A DNA stretch of 41,203 bases, taken from Lachnospiraceae bacterium. Lineage in GTDB: Bacteria; Bacillota; Clostridia; Lachnospirales; Lachnospiraceae. The translations under genes and the position numbers were made by a program. Under the pieces are notes generated by a model. It did not search any database. It saw nothing but the letters and a program-made list of their open reading frames with translations, and was not told the DNA's origin. The stretch is taken from the NCBI GenBank assembly GCA_028724245.1, contig JAQYDI010000035.1:1-41203 (forward strand), in the 5' to 3' direction. Numbering within the stretch: position 1 is the stretch's first letter; the number at the start of each line of letters is the position of its first letter. This document shows positions 16,961-26,400 of this stretch, one piece after another.

Positions 16961-18163
16961 TTACAGTGCTTTGATTCTTCTCAGTGCTTCTTCTGTATTT
17001 TCTTTGCTGCCGAAGCCGGTCAGACGGAAATAACCTTCCCCGCAGGAACCGAAACCGGAACCGGGTGTTCCGACTACATTGGCATTCTCCAGCAGATAAT
17101 CAAAGAATTCCCATGAAGTCATCTGATTCGGTGTCTTCAGCCATACATAAGGAGAGTTCACGCCGCCGGATACGGTATAACCCATGTCTGCCAGAGAATT
17201 ACGGATGGTGCGGGCGTTCTCCATATAAAATGCAACCTGAGCATTGGTCTGCTCTCTGCCTTCAGGAGTATATACAGCAGCACCCGCTGCCTGCACAATA
17301 TAGGATACACCATTCATCTTTGTTTCCTGATGTTTGGTCCACAGAGTATGCAGAGAAACACCGTCGCGAACCAGTTCTTTGGGAATCACGGTAAATCCAA
17401 GTCTGGTACCGGTAAATCCGGCGTTCTTGGAGAAGGAACGCATCTCGATCGCACAGGTCTTTGCACCTTCGCATTCATAAATCGTATGCGGTACATCTTC
17501 TTCAGAAATATATGCTTCGTATGCCGCATCAAAAATGATCACAGCACCGATCTTATTGGCATAATCAACCCATTCCTGAAGCTGCGCTTTTGTTACTGCT
17601 GCGCCGGTAGGATTGTTGGGGAAACACAGATAGATCAGATCCGGATTTTCCACGGGAAATTCCGGTGCAAAATTATTGGAAGCATAGCAGGGCATGTAAA
17701 TCAGGTTACTCCATCTTCCGGCATCGGTCAGATAATCACCGGCTCTGCCAACCAGTGCATTGGAATCCACATATACAGGATATACAGGATCACATACAGC
17801 AACCTTGCAGTCCAGACTGAAAATATCACCCAGATCCGCAGAATCGCACTTTGCACCGTCATTGATAAAAATCTCATCAGCGCTGATATCGGTTCCTCTT
17901 GTTTTATAATCATTCTCTACAATCGCATCACGGAGGAATCCATATCCTTCATAATCCGGATAACCTTTCACTTCCCTGCCCATCAGATCAGCTGCTTCAT
18001 GCATTGCCTTAACAACAGCAGGAGCCAGCGGCAGAGATACATCGCCGATACCAAGACGGACAATTGATTTATCCGGGTTAGCTGCGGAATACTCTTTTAC
18101 TTTACGCCCAATTGTTGCAAATAAATAACTACCGGGTAATTTCAGATAATTCTGGTTGATCAT
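16961..18163 (-). CDS. dapL: LL-diaminopimelate aminotransferase
   Basis: 400 aa from the ATG at 18163 with AAGGAG upstream; earlier in-frame ATGs lie in the leader. A fold-type I PLP enzyme, recognised as DapL from the start NYLKLPGSYLFATIGRKV, then RLGIGDVSLPL, GYPDYEGYGFLRDAI, INDGAKCDSADL, CFPNNPTGA and the PLP lysine in SFSKNAGFTGTRLGF. It converts tetrahydrodipicolinate to LL-diaminopimelate in one step, bypassing the acylated intermediates, for lysine and peptidoglycan synthesis. A functional DapF epimerase is then needed; the only dapF-like gene in this window is broken. It is monocistronic, with its own promoter and terminators and a short palindromic element in the leader. Confidence 0.95.
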   Translation of the reverse strand: MINQNYLKLPGSYLFATIGRKVKEYSAANPDKSIVRLGIGDVSLPLAPAVVKAMHEAADLMGREVKGYPDYEGYGFLRDAIVENDYKTRGTDISADEIFINDGAKCDSADLGDIFSLDCKVAVCDPVYPVYVDSNALVGRAGDYLTDAGRWSNLIYMPCYASNNFAPEFPVENPDLIYLCFPNNPTGAAVTKAQLQEWVDYANKIGAVIIFDAAYEAYISEEDVPHTIYECEGAKTCAIEMRSFSKNAGFTGTRLGFTVIPKELVRDGVSLHTLWTKHQETKMNGVSYIVQAAGAAVYTPEGREQTNAQVAFYMENARTIRNSLADMGYTVSGGVNSPYVWLKTPNQMTSWEFFDYLLENANVVGTPGSGFGSCGEGYFRLTGFGSKENTEEALRRIKAL

Positions 18164-18193
18164 AACTGTTTTCTCCTTCATATTATATTTCAT

Positions 18194-18235
18194 GATGCTG
18201 TTCACAGTATATTGCGGTTGGCTCTGAACAGTTTC
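18194..18235. repeat. Short MITE-like palindrome in dapL leader
   Basis: Right end TGGCTCTGAACAGTTTC matches the terminal repeat of the 145-bp elements. The left end is degenerate (GCTGTTCA). About 42 bp, it lies between the dapL promoter and start codon. Confidence 0.65.
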
Positions 18236-18257
18236 CTTTTTCTGCAGGAACAGGGTA

Positions 18258-18286
18258 ATTTTAACATAGAACTTCCATCACTTCAA
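18258..18286 (-). promoter_or_regulatory. Probable dapL promoter
   Basis: -35 TTGAAG (18281-18286), a 17-base spacer and -10 TAAAAT (18258-18263) on the minus strand. It gives a leader of about 90 bases that includes the palindromic element. Confidence 0.68.
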
Positions 18287-18300
18287 GAGTTCTGAACAGG

Positions 18301-18338
18301 AAAAAATCCCTTCCGGGCTGCAAAGTCCGAAAGGGATC
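18301..18338 (-). terminator. Intrinsic terminator of ptsHI
   Basis: Stem ATCCCTTTCGG with CCGGAAGGGAT on the minus strand, then a T-run. A second hairpin without a T-run (ACTGCCG...CGGCAGT, about 18360-18394) lies between it and the ptsI stop. Confidence 0.87.
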
Positions 18339-18428
18339 TGTAAATGTATGATGTACTGTACTGCCGTGGAATCCATGAGGAGCCCCCGGCAGTTCTGTTA
18401 TTCATGAAAATAATTCTGCCTCCGCAGA

Positions 18429-20057
18429 TTACCACTTTGTGGTATCACATCTGCGTACAGCATCTCTTACAGGTAAAACAAATGTAGGAGATACGGAAAG
18501 TTCATCAACACCCATCTTCAGGAAAGTTTCTGTCAGAGCCAGATCTGCACCCAACTCGCCGCAGATACCTACCCACGCACCGCCTTTATGACCATTATCG
18601 ATAATCATCTGTAATGCTCTTAAAACAGCAGGATGATGAGGATCGTAGAACTCATCCAGTTTCGGATTCTGACGATCAATTGCCAGCAGATACTGTGTCA
18701 GATCGTTGGTACCAACAGAGAAGAAATCAACCTCTCTGCCCAGTTCCTCACTGATCATAACAGCTGCCGGAGTCTCGATCATAACGCCAATCTCCACATC
18801 CTTATACTCAATACCTTCCGACTTCAGTTCATCCTTTACTTCCTGCAGAATTGCCTTGATCTGATGCACTTCATCCACAGAAATAATCATGGGGAACATG
18901 ATGGAGATATTGCCGAATGCACTTGCACGAAGCAGTGCACGAAGCTGAGTCTTGAAAATATCCTTCCGTGTCAGGCAGATACGGATTGCTCTGTAACCAA
19001 GTGCCGGATTATCTTCCTTATCCAGATTAAAGTAATCCACCTGCTTGTCAGCCCCGATATCCAGAGTACGGATAATAACTTTCTTGCCGCCCATATTCTG
19101 AGCTACAGTTTTATAAGCCTGGAACTGATCTTCTTCTGAAGGATAGGTGGATGATTCCAGATAAAGGAACTCACTTCTGAACAGACCAATACCTTCCGCA
19201 TCATTAGCCAGCGCAGATGCCGTATCAGCAACGCTGCCGATATTAGCATAAAGATGAATTGATTTCCCACCGTCAGCAGTTACGGTTTCTTTACCTTTTA
19301 ACTCAGCTAACAGCTGTCTCTTCTTTTCATCTTCTTCCATCTGAGCTCTCATAGCCGCCAGATACTTCTCATCCGGATCAATTGTAACAGTTCCCGTGTA
19401 ACCGTCAACAACTGCCATTCTGCCTCTCCACTCTCTGTTGATCGGAATACCGATCAGTGCAGGGATATTCATGGTACGGGCAAGAATTGCCGTATGGGAA
19501 TTGGAAGAGCCATGCTCTGTTACAAAAGCCAGAAGTTTGGATTTGTCCATCTGTACCGTTTCACTGGGAGCCAGATCGTCTGCCACCAGAATAACCGGTT
19601 CATCCAGTGCACCCATATCCGTATCACGGCCCAGAAGTACAGCAACAAGACGTTCGGAAATATCCTTGATATCAGCTGCTCTTGCTTTCATGTATTCATC
19701 ATCCATGGCTGCAAACATAGCTGCAAAATTATCGCCTGTTGTTGCCACCGCATACTCCGCACAGACCTTCTCATCCTGAATCGTATTGGTGATTGCATCC
19801 AGATAGTCTTCATCATCCAGCATCATCTTGTGAACTTCAAATACAGCAGCGTTGTCTTCTCCGACTTCCTTTACTGCTTTCTGATAAATTCTGTCAAGCT
19901 GGCTGATAGCTACAACCTTTGCGGCCTCCAGACGCTTAATCTCCTGCTCAGGATCTTCAATTTTTTCTCTTTTGACCTGGTATTCATTCTTCTCATAGAA
20001 GTAGATTCTACCGATTGCGATTTTCTTAAAAATGGATTTACCTGTATATTGTTCCAT
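18429..20057 (-). CDS. ptsI: PTS enzyme I (phosphoenolpyruvate-protein phosphotransferase)
   Basis: 542 aa, slightly shorter than the usual 570. N-terminal HPr-binding and phospho-histidine domains include EHGSSNSHTAILAR, with active-site His188, and VDGYTGTV. The C-terminal PEP-binding barrel shows GIGLFRSEFLYL, GYRAIRICL, ASAFGNISIMFPMI, GVMIETPAAVMI, FFSVGTNDLTQYLLAIDR and the catalytic-Cys region VGICGELG. It takes phosphate from PEP and passes it to HPr for sugar uptake. The gene follows ptsH by 24 bases on the minus strand and forms the general PTS operon; no sugar-specific enzyme II is present here. Assignment is secure. Confidence 0.97.
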   Translation of the reverse strand: MEQYTGKSIFKKIAIGRIYFYEKNEYQVKREKIEDPEQEIKRLEAAKVVAISQLDRIYQKAVKEVGEDNAAVFEVHKMMLDDEDYLDAITNTIQDEKVCAEYAVATTGDNFAAMFAAMDDEYMKARAADIKDISERLVAVLLGRDTDMGALDEPVILVADDLAPSETVQMDKSKLLAFVTEHGSSNSHTAILARTMNIPALIGIPINREWRGRMAVVDGYTGTVTIDPDEKYLAAMRAQMEEDEKKRQLLAELKGKETVTADGGKSIHLYANIGSVADTASALANDAEGIGLFRSEFLYLESSTYPSEEDQFQAYKTVAQNMGGKKVIIRTLDIGADKQVDYFNLDKEDNPALGYRAIRICLTRKDIFKTQLRALLRASAFGNISIMFPMIISVDEVHQIKAILQEVKDELKSEGIEYKDVEIGVMIETPAAVMISEELGREVDFFSVGTNDLTQYLLAIDRQNPKLDEFYDPHHPAVLRALQMIIDNGHKGGAWVGICGELGADLALTETFLKMGVDELSVSPTFVLPVRDAVRRCDTTKW

Positions 20058-20081
20058 ATTAATACACCCTGAAATTTATAT

Positions 20082-20339
20082 TTACAGATTAGCTTTGAAA
20101 AATTCCTGCATTGCAGCGATGGCAGCATCTTCATCTGCACCTTCAGCAGATACAGTTACTTCACATCCTGTCTTAACGCCCATGCCCATGATAGCCATCA
20201 GTTTGGTTGCTGCAGCTTTCTTTCCGCCGCATTCCAGAGTAATTGCAGATTCAAATTTCTTAGCTTCTTTAACAAGAAGTCCTGCAGGACGTGCGTGAAT
20301 ACCGATTTCGTCTGTGATTACATAGTTAAATGATTTCAT
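20082..20339 (-). CDS. ptsH: HPr phosphocarrier protein lacking Ser46
   Basis: 85 aa. The active-site His15 is in GIHARPAG (residues 13-20). It aligns without gaps to Bacillus HPr through GGK at 38-40. At the position of the regulatory serine, Ser46, this protein has Lys (segment AAATKLMAIMGMGV). HPr carries phosphate from enzyme I to the enzymes II of the PTS. Ser46 is the site that HPr kinase modifies for CcpA-dependent catabolite repression in many Firmicutes, so this copy probably cannot take part in that signalling. It is first in ptsH-ptsI, with GAGG before the start. No clear promoter was found in the long upstream gap. Confidence 0.95.
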   Translation of the reverse strand: MKSFNYVITDEIGIHARPAGLLVKEAKKFESAITLECGGKKAAATKLMAIMGMGVKTGCEVTVSAEGADEDAAIAAMQEFFKANL

Positions 20340-20905
20340 GTGATTTTACCTCATCTTTCCTAAAAATATTTTTTAATTTTTACCTGATGAGAATCAATCA
20401 ACAGCCCGGATCATTAATCTGCCTGTACGATTAATCCCATACGTGAAAATTGGTGATAAATTCCGTCATACTTCACACACTCTCCCTGCACAGGCTCCTA
20501 TCCGTACCGCTGCAGTAATCCCCTCCGAACAGCCATATCCATCCGGATGCGGATATACCAAAAGACCTGAATCCCGGTTTTGCTGCCTCCAGATCATTGA
20601 TCCGTACAGGTGAAGCAACGCAACAGATTCCGATACGAGAATATGCATCAATTACTTGATGTCCAGGCCGCTCTCCATCTCTTTCTGTATCTGAACCACC
20701 CCGAAACTCACAGGAACTGCCGTCGCACAATGAAACAGTTCCCCATCGCTGTACCGTTACAGATCCCCTCCGGATCCCGATACGGCAGAATATGTGATTT
20801 TGCGAAATACATCTGGTAACATTGTACCAGACTTTTTATTATTAAGCAATCAAAAATTACAAATCCATAAACTTCCACGCACACCCCTGTCATACGGTTG
20901 TATCA
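20340..20905. other. Unexplained 566-base gap between fdhD and ptsH
   Basis: No recognisable protein in any frame. On the plus strand a hairpin TCTGGTA-ACATTG-TACCAGA (20812-20831) followed by CTTTTTATTATT looks like an intrinsic terminator, but there is no plus-strand gene for it to serve. On the minus strand -35 TTGCTT, 17 bases and -10 TACAAT overlap the same place and could begin a long ptsH leader. Internal complementarity (CTGCCGT near 20717 with ACGGCAG near 20782) hints at RNA structure. Confidence 0.45.
20812..20842 (+). terminator. Orphan plus-strand terminator-like hairpin
   Basis: 7-bp stem, 6-base loop, then a T-rich run. No annotated gene lies upstream on this strand. It suggests a small non-coding transcript or a chance structure. 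Confidence 0.45.
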
Positions 20906-21691
20906 TCAATCCGCATCATTGAAAATCTCATATCTGTCGGGCCATGCCTTACAGATCAGCGTCAGATTATACCGGTGCGCCATTTCAATGGCTGCGTCTG
21001 TGGGAACCGCTTTGGATACCAGCACAGGAATCCCGGAAGCAATCACTTTTTTCACCATATCGGTAGGCACCCGCCCCGTAGTATACAGAATACACTGTTT
21101 TCTATCGATGTCATGCATGACCACATAGCCGATTACTTTATCCATTGCATTGTGGCGTCCAATATCCTCACTGGCATATTCGATCTTCCCGTTTACGCTG
21201 AGATAACAGCTGTGCGTTCCCTGTGTCGCCCTGTGAATCCGTGATCCGCCGGCAAACTCCTGGGCCAGATCAAAAATCCATTCCGGTTTCCAGCCTGCTT
21301 TGGAAAGCCGCTTCAGTTCTCTGCCTCCTGTCGACAGCAGTACCTGATTGCCTGTGCAGCAGGTTGGTTCATTTTCCACTGTCCGAAGCAGTTCTGCATC
21401 CTTTTTCAGAAAGACCCGGGCCTTGCTTCCATAATTGCAGATATAAATGCTTTCTACATCATCTTCCCTGTCAATATACCTTTCTGAAACCATCCTCCCC
21501 ATGACCAGTTCCACCAGGTTGGCAGGCGTACAGACCAGCTTCACCGCCAGCTGTTCATTGATATAAACATCCATGAAATGTTCCCTGACAACCCGGCTGT
21601 GCGCCTCTCTGCGGCTGCCATCCGCATTTACAATGATTTCTGCTGCTTCCGCAGCAGCTTCAACTGATTCAAACTGATTATTAATAATCAT
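20906..21691 (-). CDS. fdhD: Formate dehydrogenase accessory sulfurtransferase FdhD
   Basis: 261 aa. FdhD features are EHFMDVYINEQLAVKLVCTP, LVMGRMVSERYI, STGGRELKRLSKAGWKPEWI, EDIGRHNAMDKVIGYVV and the C-terminal LYTTGRVPTDMVKKVI plus SKAVPTDAAIEMA. The protein passes sulfur to the molybdenum cofactor so that formate dehydrogenase becomes active. The E. coli protein uses a CxxC loop; here the equivalent region is EPTCCTGNQ (Cys111, Cys112), so only one cysteine may align and the loop is atypical. A GGAGTGGGGG stretch precedes the ATG. No formate dehydrogenase gene is in this window. Family firm; mechanism detail uncertain. Confidence 0.92.
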   Translation of the reverse strand: MIINNQFESVEAAAEAAEIIVNADGSRREAHSRVVREHFMDVYINEQLAVKLVCTPANLVELVMGRMVSERYIDREDDVESIYICNYGSKARVFLKKDAELLRTVENEPTCCTGNQVLLSTGGRELKRLSKAGWKPEWIFDLAQEFAGGSRIHRATQGTHSCYLSVNGKIEYASEDIGRHNAMDKVIGYVVMHDIDRKQCILYTTGRVPTDMVKKVIASGIPVLVSKAVPTDAAIEMAHRYNLTLICKAWPDRYEIFNDAD

Positions 21692-21756
21692 AAATCTACC
21701 CCCACTCCCCAGGAATATTGCACCGGATGCAGAATCCGGTACCGGACAGCTTTCGG

Positions 21757-22644
21757 TCAGATACAGAAACGTACAGAACCATGGCGGTTATTAATTGCCG
21801 TTACACTGTACTCTCCGCCATATTCACCGTCAAGCGTCCATTTGATCTTTTCATCCGACCATATTTTCAGTCGTTTCGTTTTAAAATAATACAGCATCTT
21901 TGAATCCCAGTTTTTCATCACAAAACCGGTCAGCGCTTCATTAATTTCCAAAACCGATTTCGGATATCTGATCAGCAGGACCTCAAACAAACCATCTGTC
22001 AGATCCGCCTCCCCATTATACAGGTTGCTGAATCCCGCCACTCTTTCAGAATTGGTAATCAGCCCCACCAGAAATTCATCTTCTATAATCTGGTCATCAT
22101 AGGCCACTACTGCCTTTATCGGTTTTATCGATGCCAGATGATTCAGTGCATTCACCACATAGGCCTGATGCCCCAGCACGTTCTTAAAAGACTGCGGTGT
22201 ACTGTAGGTAACATCGGTAAACATTCCAAATGCTGCCGTATACAAAAAAGAATGATCATTCAGCACACCACTGTCCAGATTGATTACATTATCGCTGATT
22301 GCCCTTCTGGCGCTTTCCATCACATCGCCTCCCAGGCCAAAATTAGATGCAAAATCATTCGTGGAACCGCATGGTATGTATCCCAGAAGTGTTCTGTAAT
22401 CACAGGCCTCCCGAAGACCGGATACCACTTCATTGATCGTTCCGTCTCCACCTGCGCATACAATCCGGTCAAATCGCTGACTGTTCGTCTTCACATATTC
22501 AGCAGCATGCCCCTGATACTGCGTAATCAGCACAGACACCTCAAGCCCTTCTTTACAGTAAAGATTCAAAATATCAATCATATAATCCGTTATTGTTTTC
22601 TTACCTGAAACAGGATTTACAATAAAAAGCAGTCTCGTAGTCAT
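21757..22644 (-). CDS. Diacylglycerol kinase family lipid kinase
   Basis: 295 aa, the usual size of the YegS/BmrU-type lipid kinases. Diagnostic motifs are IVNPVSGKK near the N-terminus, VCAGGDGTINEVVSGL (nucleotide-binding GGDGT) and LGYIPCGSTNDFASNFGL. The second domain contains DGLFEVLLIRYPKS and ends with WTLDGEYGGEYSV. Members phosphorylate diacylglycerol or related lipids at the cytoplasmic face of the membrane. Its ATG lies one base after the YkgJ-like gene, so the two are co-transcribed and probably coupled. The exact substrate is not predictable. Confidence 0.92.
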   Translation of the reverse strand: MTTRLLFIVNPVSGKKTITDYMIDILNLYCKEGLEVSVLITQYQGHAAEYVKTNSQRFDRIVCAGGDGTINEVVSGLREACDYRTLLGYIPCGSTNDFASNFGLGGDVMESARRAISDNVINLDSGVLNDHSFLYTAAFGMFTDVTYSTPQSFKNVLGHQAYVVNALNHLASIKPIKAVVAYDDQIIEDEFLVGLITNSERVAGFSNLYNGEADLTDGLFEVLLIRYPKSVLEINEALTGFVMKNWDSKMLYYFKTKRLKIWSDEKIKWTLDGEYGGEYSVTAINNRHGSVRFCI

Positions 22645-22645
22645 A

Positions 22646-23329
22646 TCAAACCCTCACCTGAATTCTTTTATAAATATCCTGACATGTGTCCAGACGGCTG
22701 TAAAACTGAGAGTAAAAATCCCGATTGTCATAAGGCTGCACATAAAAAACCGAGAGGATCGGCATAATATATTCCTTCTTTTTTTCTTCCCCGGAACAGT
22801 TTTTCACTTTTTGTGCTGTATCCTCAAGAAAATAATGCCAGTCTTCAATAAATTTTTCATATTGCTTCACATCAGGAGTATCAATCCATTTACGCACCTT
22901 TACTTTAGACCGGTTTTCTTTTTTACATTCGTGAATCTGAAGGAAGTAATCAAATCCCCTCTCCTCTTCCCTGTAAATCCTCCCCAGTGGAAACAGACGG
23001 CAGATTCCCGGTCTGAAAGTATGAATCCGGCAGCGTCCTTCTTCACTCAGAAAAGCGCACTTTTCCTCTGTTCCTGACATCTTCAGGTTGGGAAGTATGA
23101 TTCCATCCACCATATTCAATTCAATGTAACCGTTCATCAACGTCTGAAAATCGGCATGAAGCCCCGTTGTCATGCGGTATAAATCCATAGGGTCCAAAAT
23201 AACGGAGTTGCCCATCCCCCGGCAGCAGGCCGAACACCCCTGACAGTCCCCGCAGTCCGCCTTTACCATATCATTCAAACCATATAACCTTCCATCGGAA
23301 ATTTCCCGCATATCTACTGTTCTTTTCAT
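22646..23329 (-). CDS. YkgJ-family cysteine-cluster protein
   Basis: 227 aa. The N-terminal half has two cysteine groups typical of the YkgJ / CxxCxxCC family: ADCGDCQGCSACCRGMG (about residues 25-41) and CAFLSEEGRCRIH followed by RPGICRLFPLGR (about 91-118). These are thought to bind zinc or an Fe-S cluster. The C-terminal half is charged and helical and not recognised. The start site has no strong Shine-Dalgarno. The lipid kinase gene follows after one base. Family firm; function unknown for the whole family. Confidence 0.85.
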   Translation of the reverse strand: MKRTVDMREISDGRLYGLNDMVKADCGDCQGCSACCRGMGNSVILDPMDLYRMTTGLHADFQTLMNGYIELNMVDGIILPNLKMSGTEEKCAFLSEEGRCRIHTFRPGICRLFPLGRIYREEERGFDYFLQIHECKKENRSKVKVRKWIDTPDVKQYEKFIEDWHYFLEDTAQKVKNCSGEEKKKEYIMPILSVFYVQPYDNRDFYSQFYSRLDTCQDIYKRIQVRV

Positions 23330-23431
23330 AATCCAAAATCACTTTCACTAAAAATTATACGCAATATCTTTTCATTCCCGAAATTTTCGTTCTGATATTT
23401 TTCATTCTGACTTCCATTCAGATTCTGTATG

Positions 23432-26400
23432 CTACAGTTCCCACCGGGCATGGCTGCCCTGCTCATCCCGGGTTACGATCAGCTTCTGTTCGATCTGCTC
23501 TTTCAATTCCGTCACATGGGAAATGATCCCAATCAAACGATTCTGACCCGCAAGTTCATTAAGTACCCGGATTGCATCTTCCCTGGATTGATCGTCAAGA
23601 GAACCAAAGCCTTCATCAATAAACATGGTATCCAGATGTACTTTTCCGGCTCTGCTCTGTATAATATCAGCCATACCCAGAGCCATGGCAAGTGCTGCCA
23701 TAAAAGACTCCCCGCCTGACAATGTTTTTACATCTCTCGTCTTCCCGGTAACCAGACTGTATACATCCAGATCCAGCCCTGCCGCACCTCCGCCGCTGAA
23801 ATTCTCGTAACTGCGGCACTGCAGAATAAACTGATCACGGGTCATGATCCGAAGTCTTTTATTGGCTTCATGAATAATCTCCTCAAAGTACCTTCTCAGC
23901 ATATAAGTCTGAAAATCCAGCTTCAGATCCAGCTTTCCATTGGCAGTACGATTCAGATGATAGACCACGTTATATTCGGACTTCACCCTTTCATACTCTT
24001 TTAAATACCCTTTCAGCCTGCCGATCCGCTTTTTATTGTTCTCCAGAATACTGAAAACATCCATTCGCTTCTGTTCCAGTTCCCGTATCTGCTCCCGCAG
24101 AAGCCTTTCCTGTTCCTGCCACCGGCTCAGATCCGCTCTTTCCCTGTCTTTCAGCTGATCCTTATAAGTTTTTACTTCCGAATGTATACTCACATACTCT
24201 TTGTCAAAAGCATCGCATCCGGATTCCTGTTTTCTGATTTCTGCCGGTTTCATCCTTCCCGCCAGATAACTGTCTTTATCCGCAAATCCGTTATCTTTCA
24301 GAGACTTCATAAACGCCTGATATGCCAGTGTAAACTGTTCTTTTATCTGCTTCTTCTGTTCTTCACCGGCCTGATGTCGTCCGCAGAGTTCCTGCAGCAC
24401 ATTGCCGGAATGGAAAACTGCCTGTCTGGCCTGCTCAAACTCCGTCTCCAGCTCCTGAATCTTTTTATTCAGCATATTCAGCTGTTTTTCCGCTGCCTGC
24501 CTGCTTCCATAGGAAAGCCTTTCCTGCTGTCCCCGGATCTCCGTCTCCAGTCTGGCACAGACGATTTTCTGCTTCTCCAGCTGTTTTTCCAGCTCCGCCA
24601 ACTGCCCGCGGCCGGTCTGCAGATCTGTCTCCAGCTGTTTCAGCTGCTTTTCTGTCTCTTCGAATTCCTTCAGCTGCTGTCCGGCTTCTTCCAGAATATC
24701 CTTCGCAGCAGAAGTATCCTGTTTCCAGACTGTCAGGATTTCCTCCAGCCGATTCCAGAAGGAATCACTCCATACTTCCTCTTTCGTATCAGTGAACACA
24801 TCCACCAGGACAGTCCCTGACTGCTGCAAAGCAGTTTTCAGCTCCACTTTCATTGCTTCCAGCCGTCTGTCTTCTTTTCGGCACTGTTCAGTCTGGTCTG
24901 CTGTCTGCTGCTCCAGCTTCTCCACTGCACGCTTTTTTGCCTCCGTTTCCTGCTCGGTCACTGCATGTTCCGATAACAATGCTTTTGCAGGATGAACCGT
25001 GGAACCACACACCGGGCATGGAACCCCTTCTTCCAGATTCTGTGCCATCAGTCCCGCCTGTTCCGCGATAAATGCTCTGTATGCTTTCTGATAATCATCG
25101 ATTGCCAGACCATGCTTCTTCAGCAGATTTTCCAGCTTTTTCTTTTCTTTTTTGCAATTGCTCTGCAGCTGATGGAAATCTGTCCTTTTTCCACAGATTT
25201 CTGTAAGAATCTTTTCTTTATCCACCATCCTTCTGTACTTCTCCACAGACTGATAGTATCTTTCCTGACAGCCTTTCCGCTTCTCCTGCTCACGCTTCAG
25301 CTTCTCCTGAAGTGTAAGCTGCATCTGCTGCATCTCCTGCTGCTTCTTCACTTCCGCATCCAGCTTTTTAAATCTGATATCCTCCTTTTTCAGAGCTGCT
25401 TTGTGTTCCTGCAGACGATCATAATACTCCATGGAACCCTCAAGAGAAGCAGCTTCCTTCTGCAGCCCCGGCATCTGTTCTTCCTTCCGGTCTCCTGCCT
25501 GCTGCAGATGCTCCTCTGCCATCTTCTTTACGCCCTTCTGCTGTTCCATCTGCTGCTCCAGACGATTCATCTCCGCTGTCAGGTTCTGAAGCTGTGTATT
25601 ATATACGGAAACCAGCTGTGCTTTCTCATCCACAAGCAGCGCACTTCTGGCAATACGGCACTTTTCCCGAAGTTCGGCAAACTTTTCTCTCTCCTCTTCC
25701 AGCTTCTGTGCCTTTTCTTCTGCCTGATGATAACGGTCAAACAGATCATTCAACGCTTTTCCGGCTGTAATCCGTTCACAGATCCCCGCCAGCTGACCAT
25801 CCAGAAGCTGCTTTTCTTCTCCGGCCGCCTTTTCCAGACTCTCCTCCTCCTGAATCAGCAGCTCCAGAAAATCCAGCAGTTCCTCATTGCTGATCTGAGA
25901 GATACCTTTTTCTCTTTTTTCCTGCCAGATCAACAGCAGAGCACTGTCTTCCGGCACACGTATCCCATCCAGTTCCTGCTCAGCAGCCTTCTGCAGATCC
26001 GCCCGCTTTCCGTAAAGCTTTTTGCATGAATCATTCAGCTGCATCTGTACCCGGTTGTAAATATCCGTGCCGAAAATCTTCTCAAAGATTGCTTTCCGGT
26101 CGTTGGATGAGGCCAGCAGCAGTTCTCTGAAATCGCCCTGAGCAATCATGGCTACCTGGCAAAACTGATCCATATCCAGTCCTATGATCTCTTCGATTTT
26201 CTTATTGGTCTCCTTAACTTTCCCCGGAAAAACGCTTCCGTCAGGCAGAAACAGCTCCGCCCTGCCGGTCTGACCGGGAATATCCGGTCTTCTGCTTACC
26301 GTATAGATCTGGCCATCTTCTTCAAAGGTATACTCTACCCATGTTTTTACCTTCGGCGCTGCAAACTGACTGCCCATCATCTTACCGGTTCTCCGGTTGC

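Noticed and set aside
24992..26029. 345-aa plus-strand open frame rich in Leu and Phe
   Set aside because: It is the complement of the sbcC coiled coil; Glu/Lys/Gln codons read backwards give Leu/Phe/Cys.
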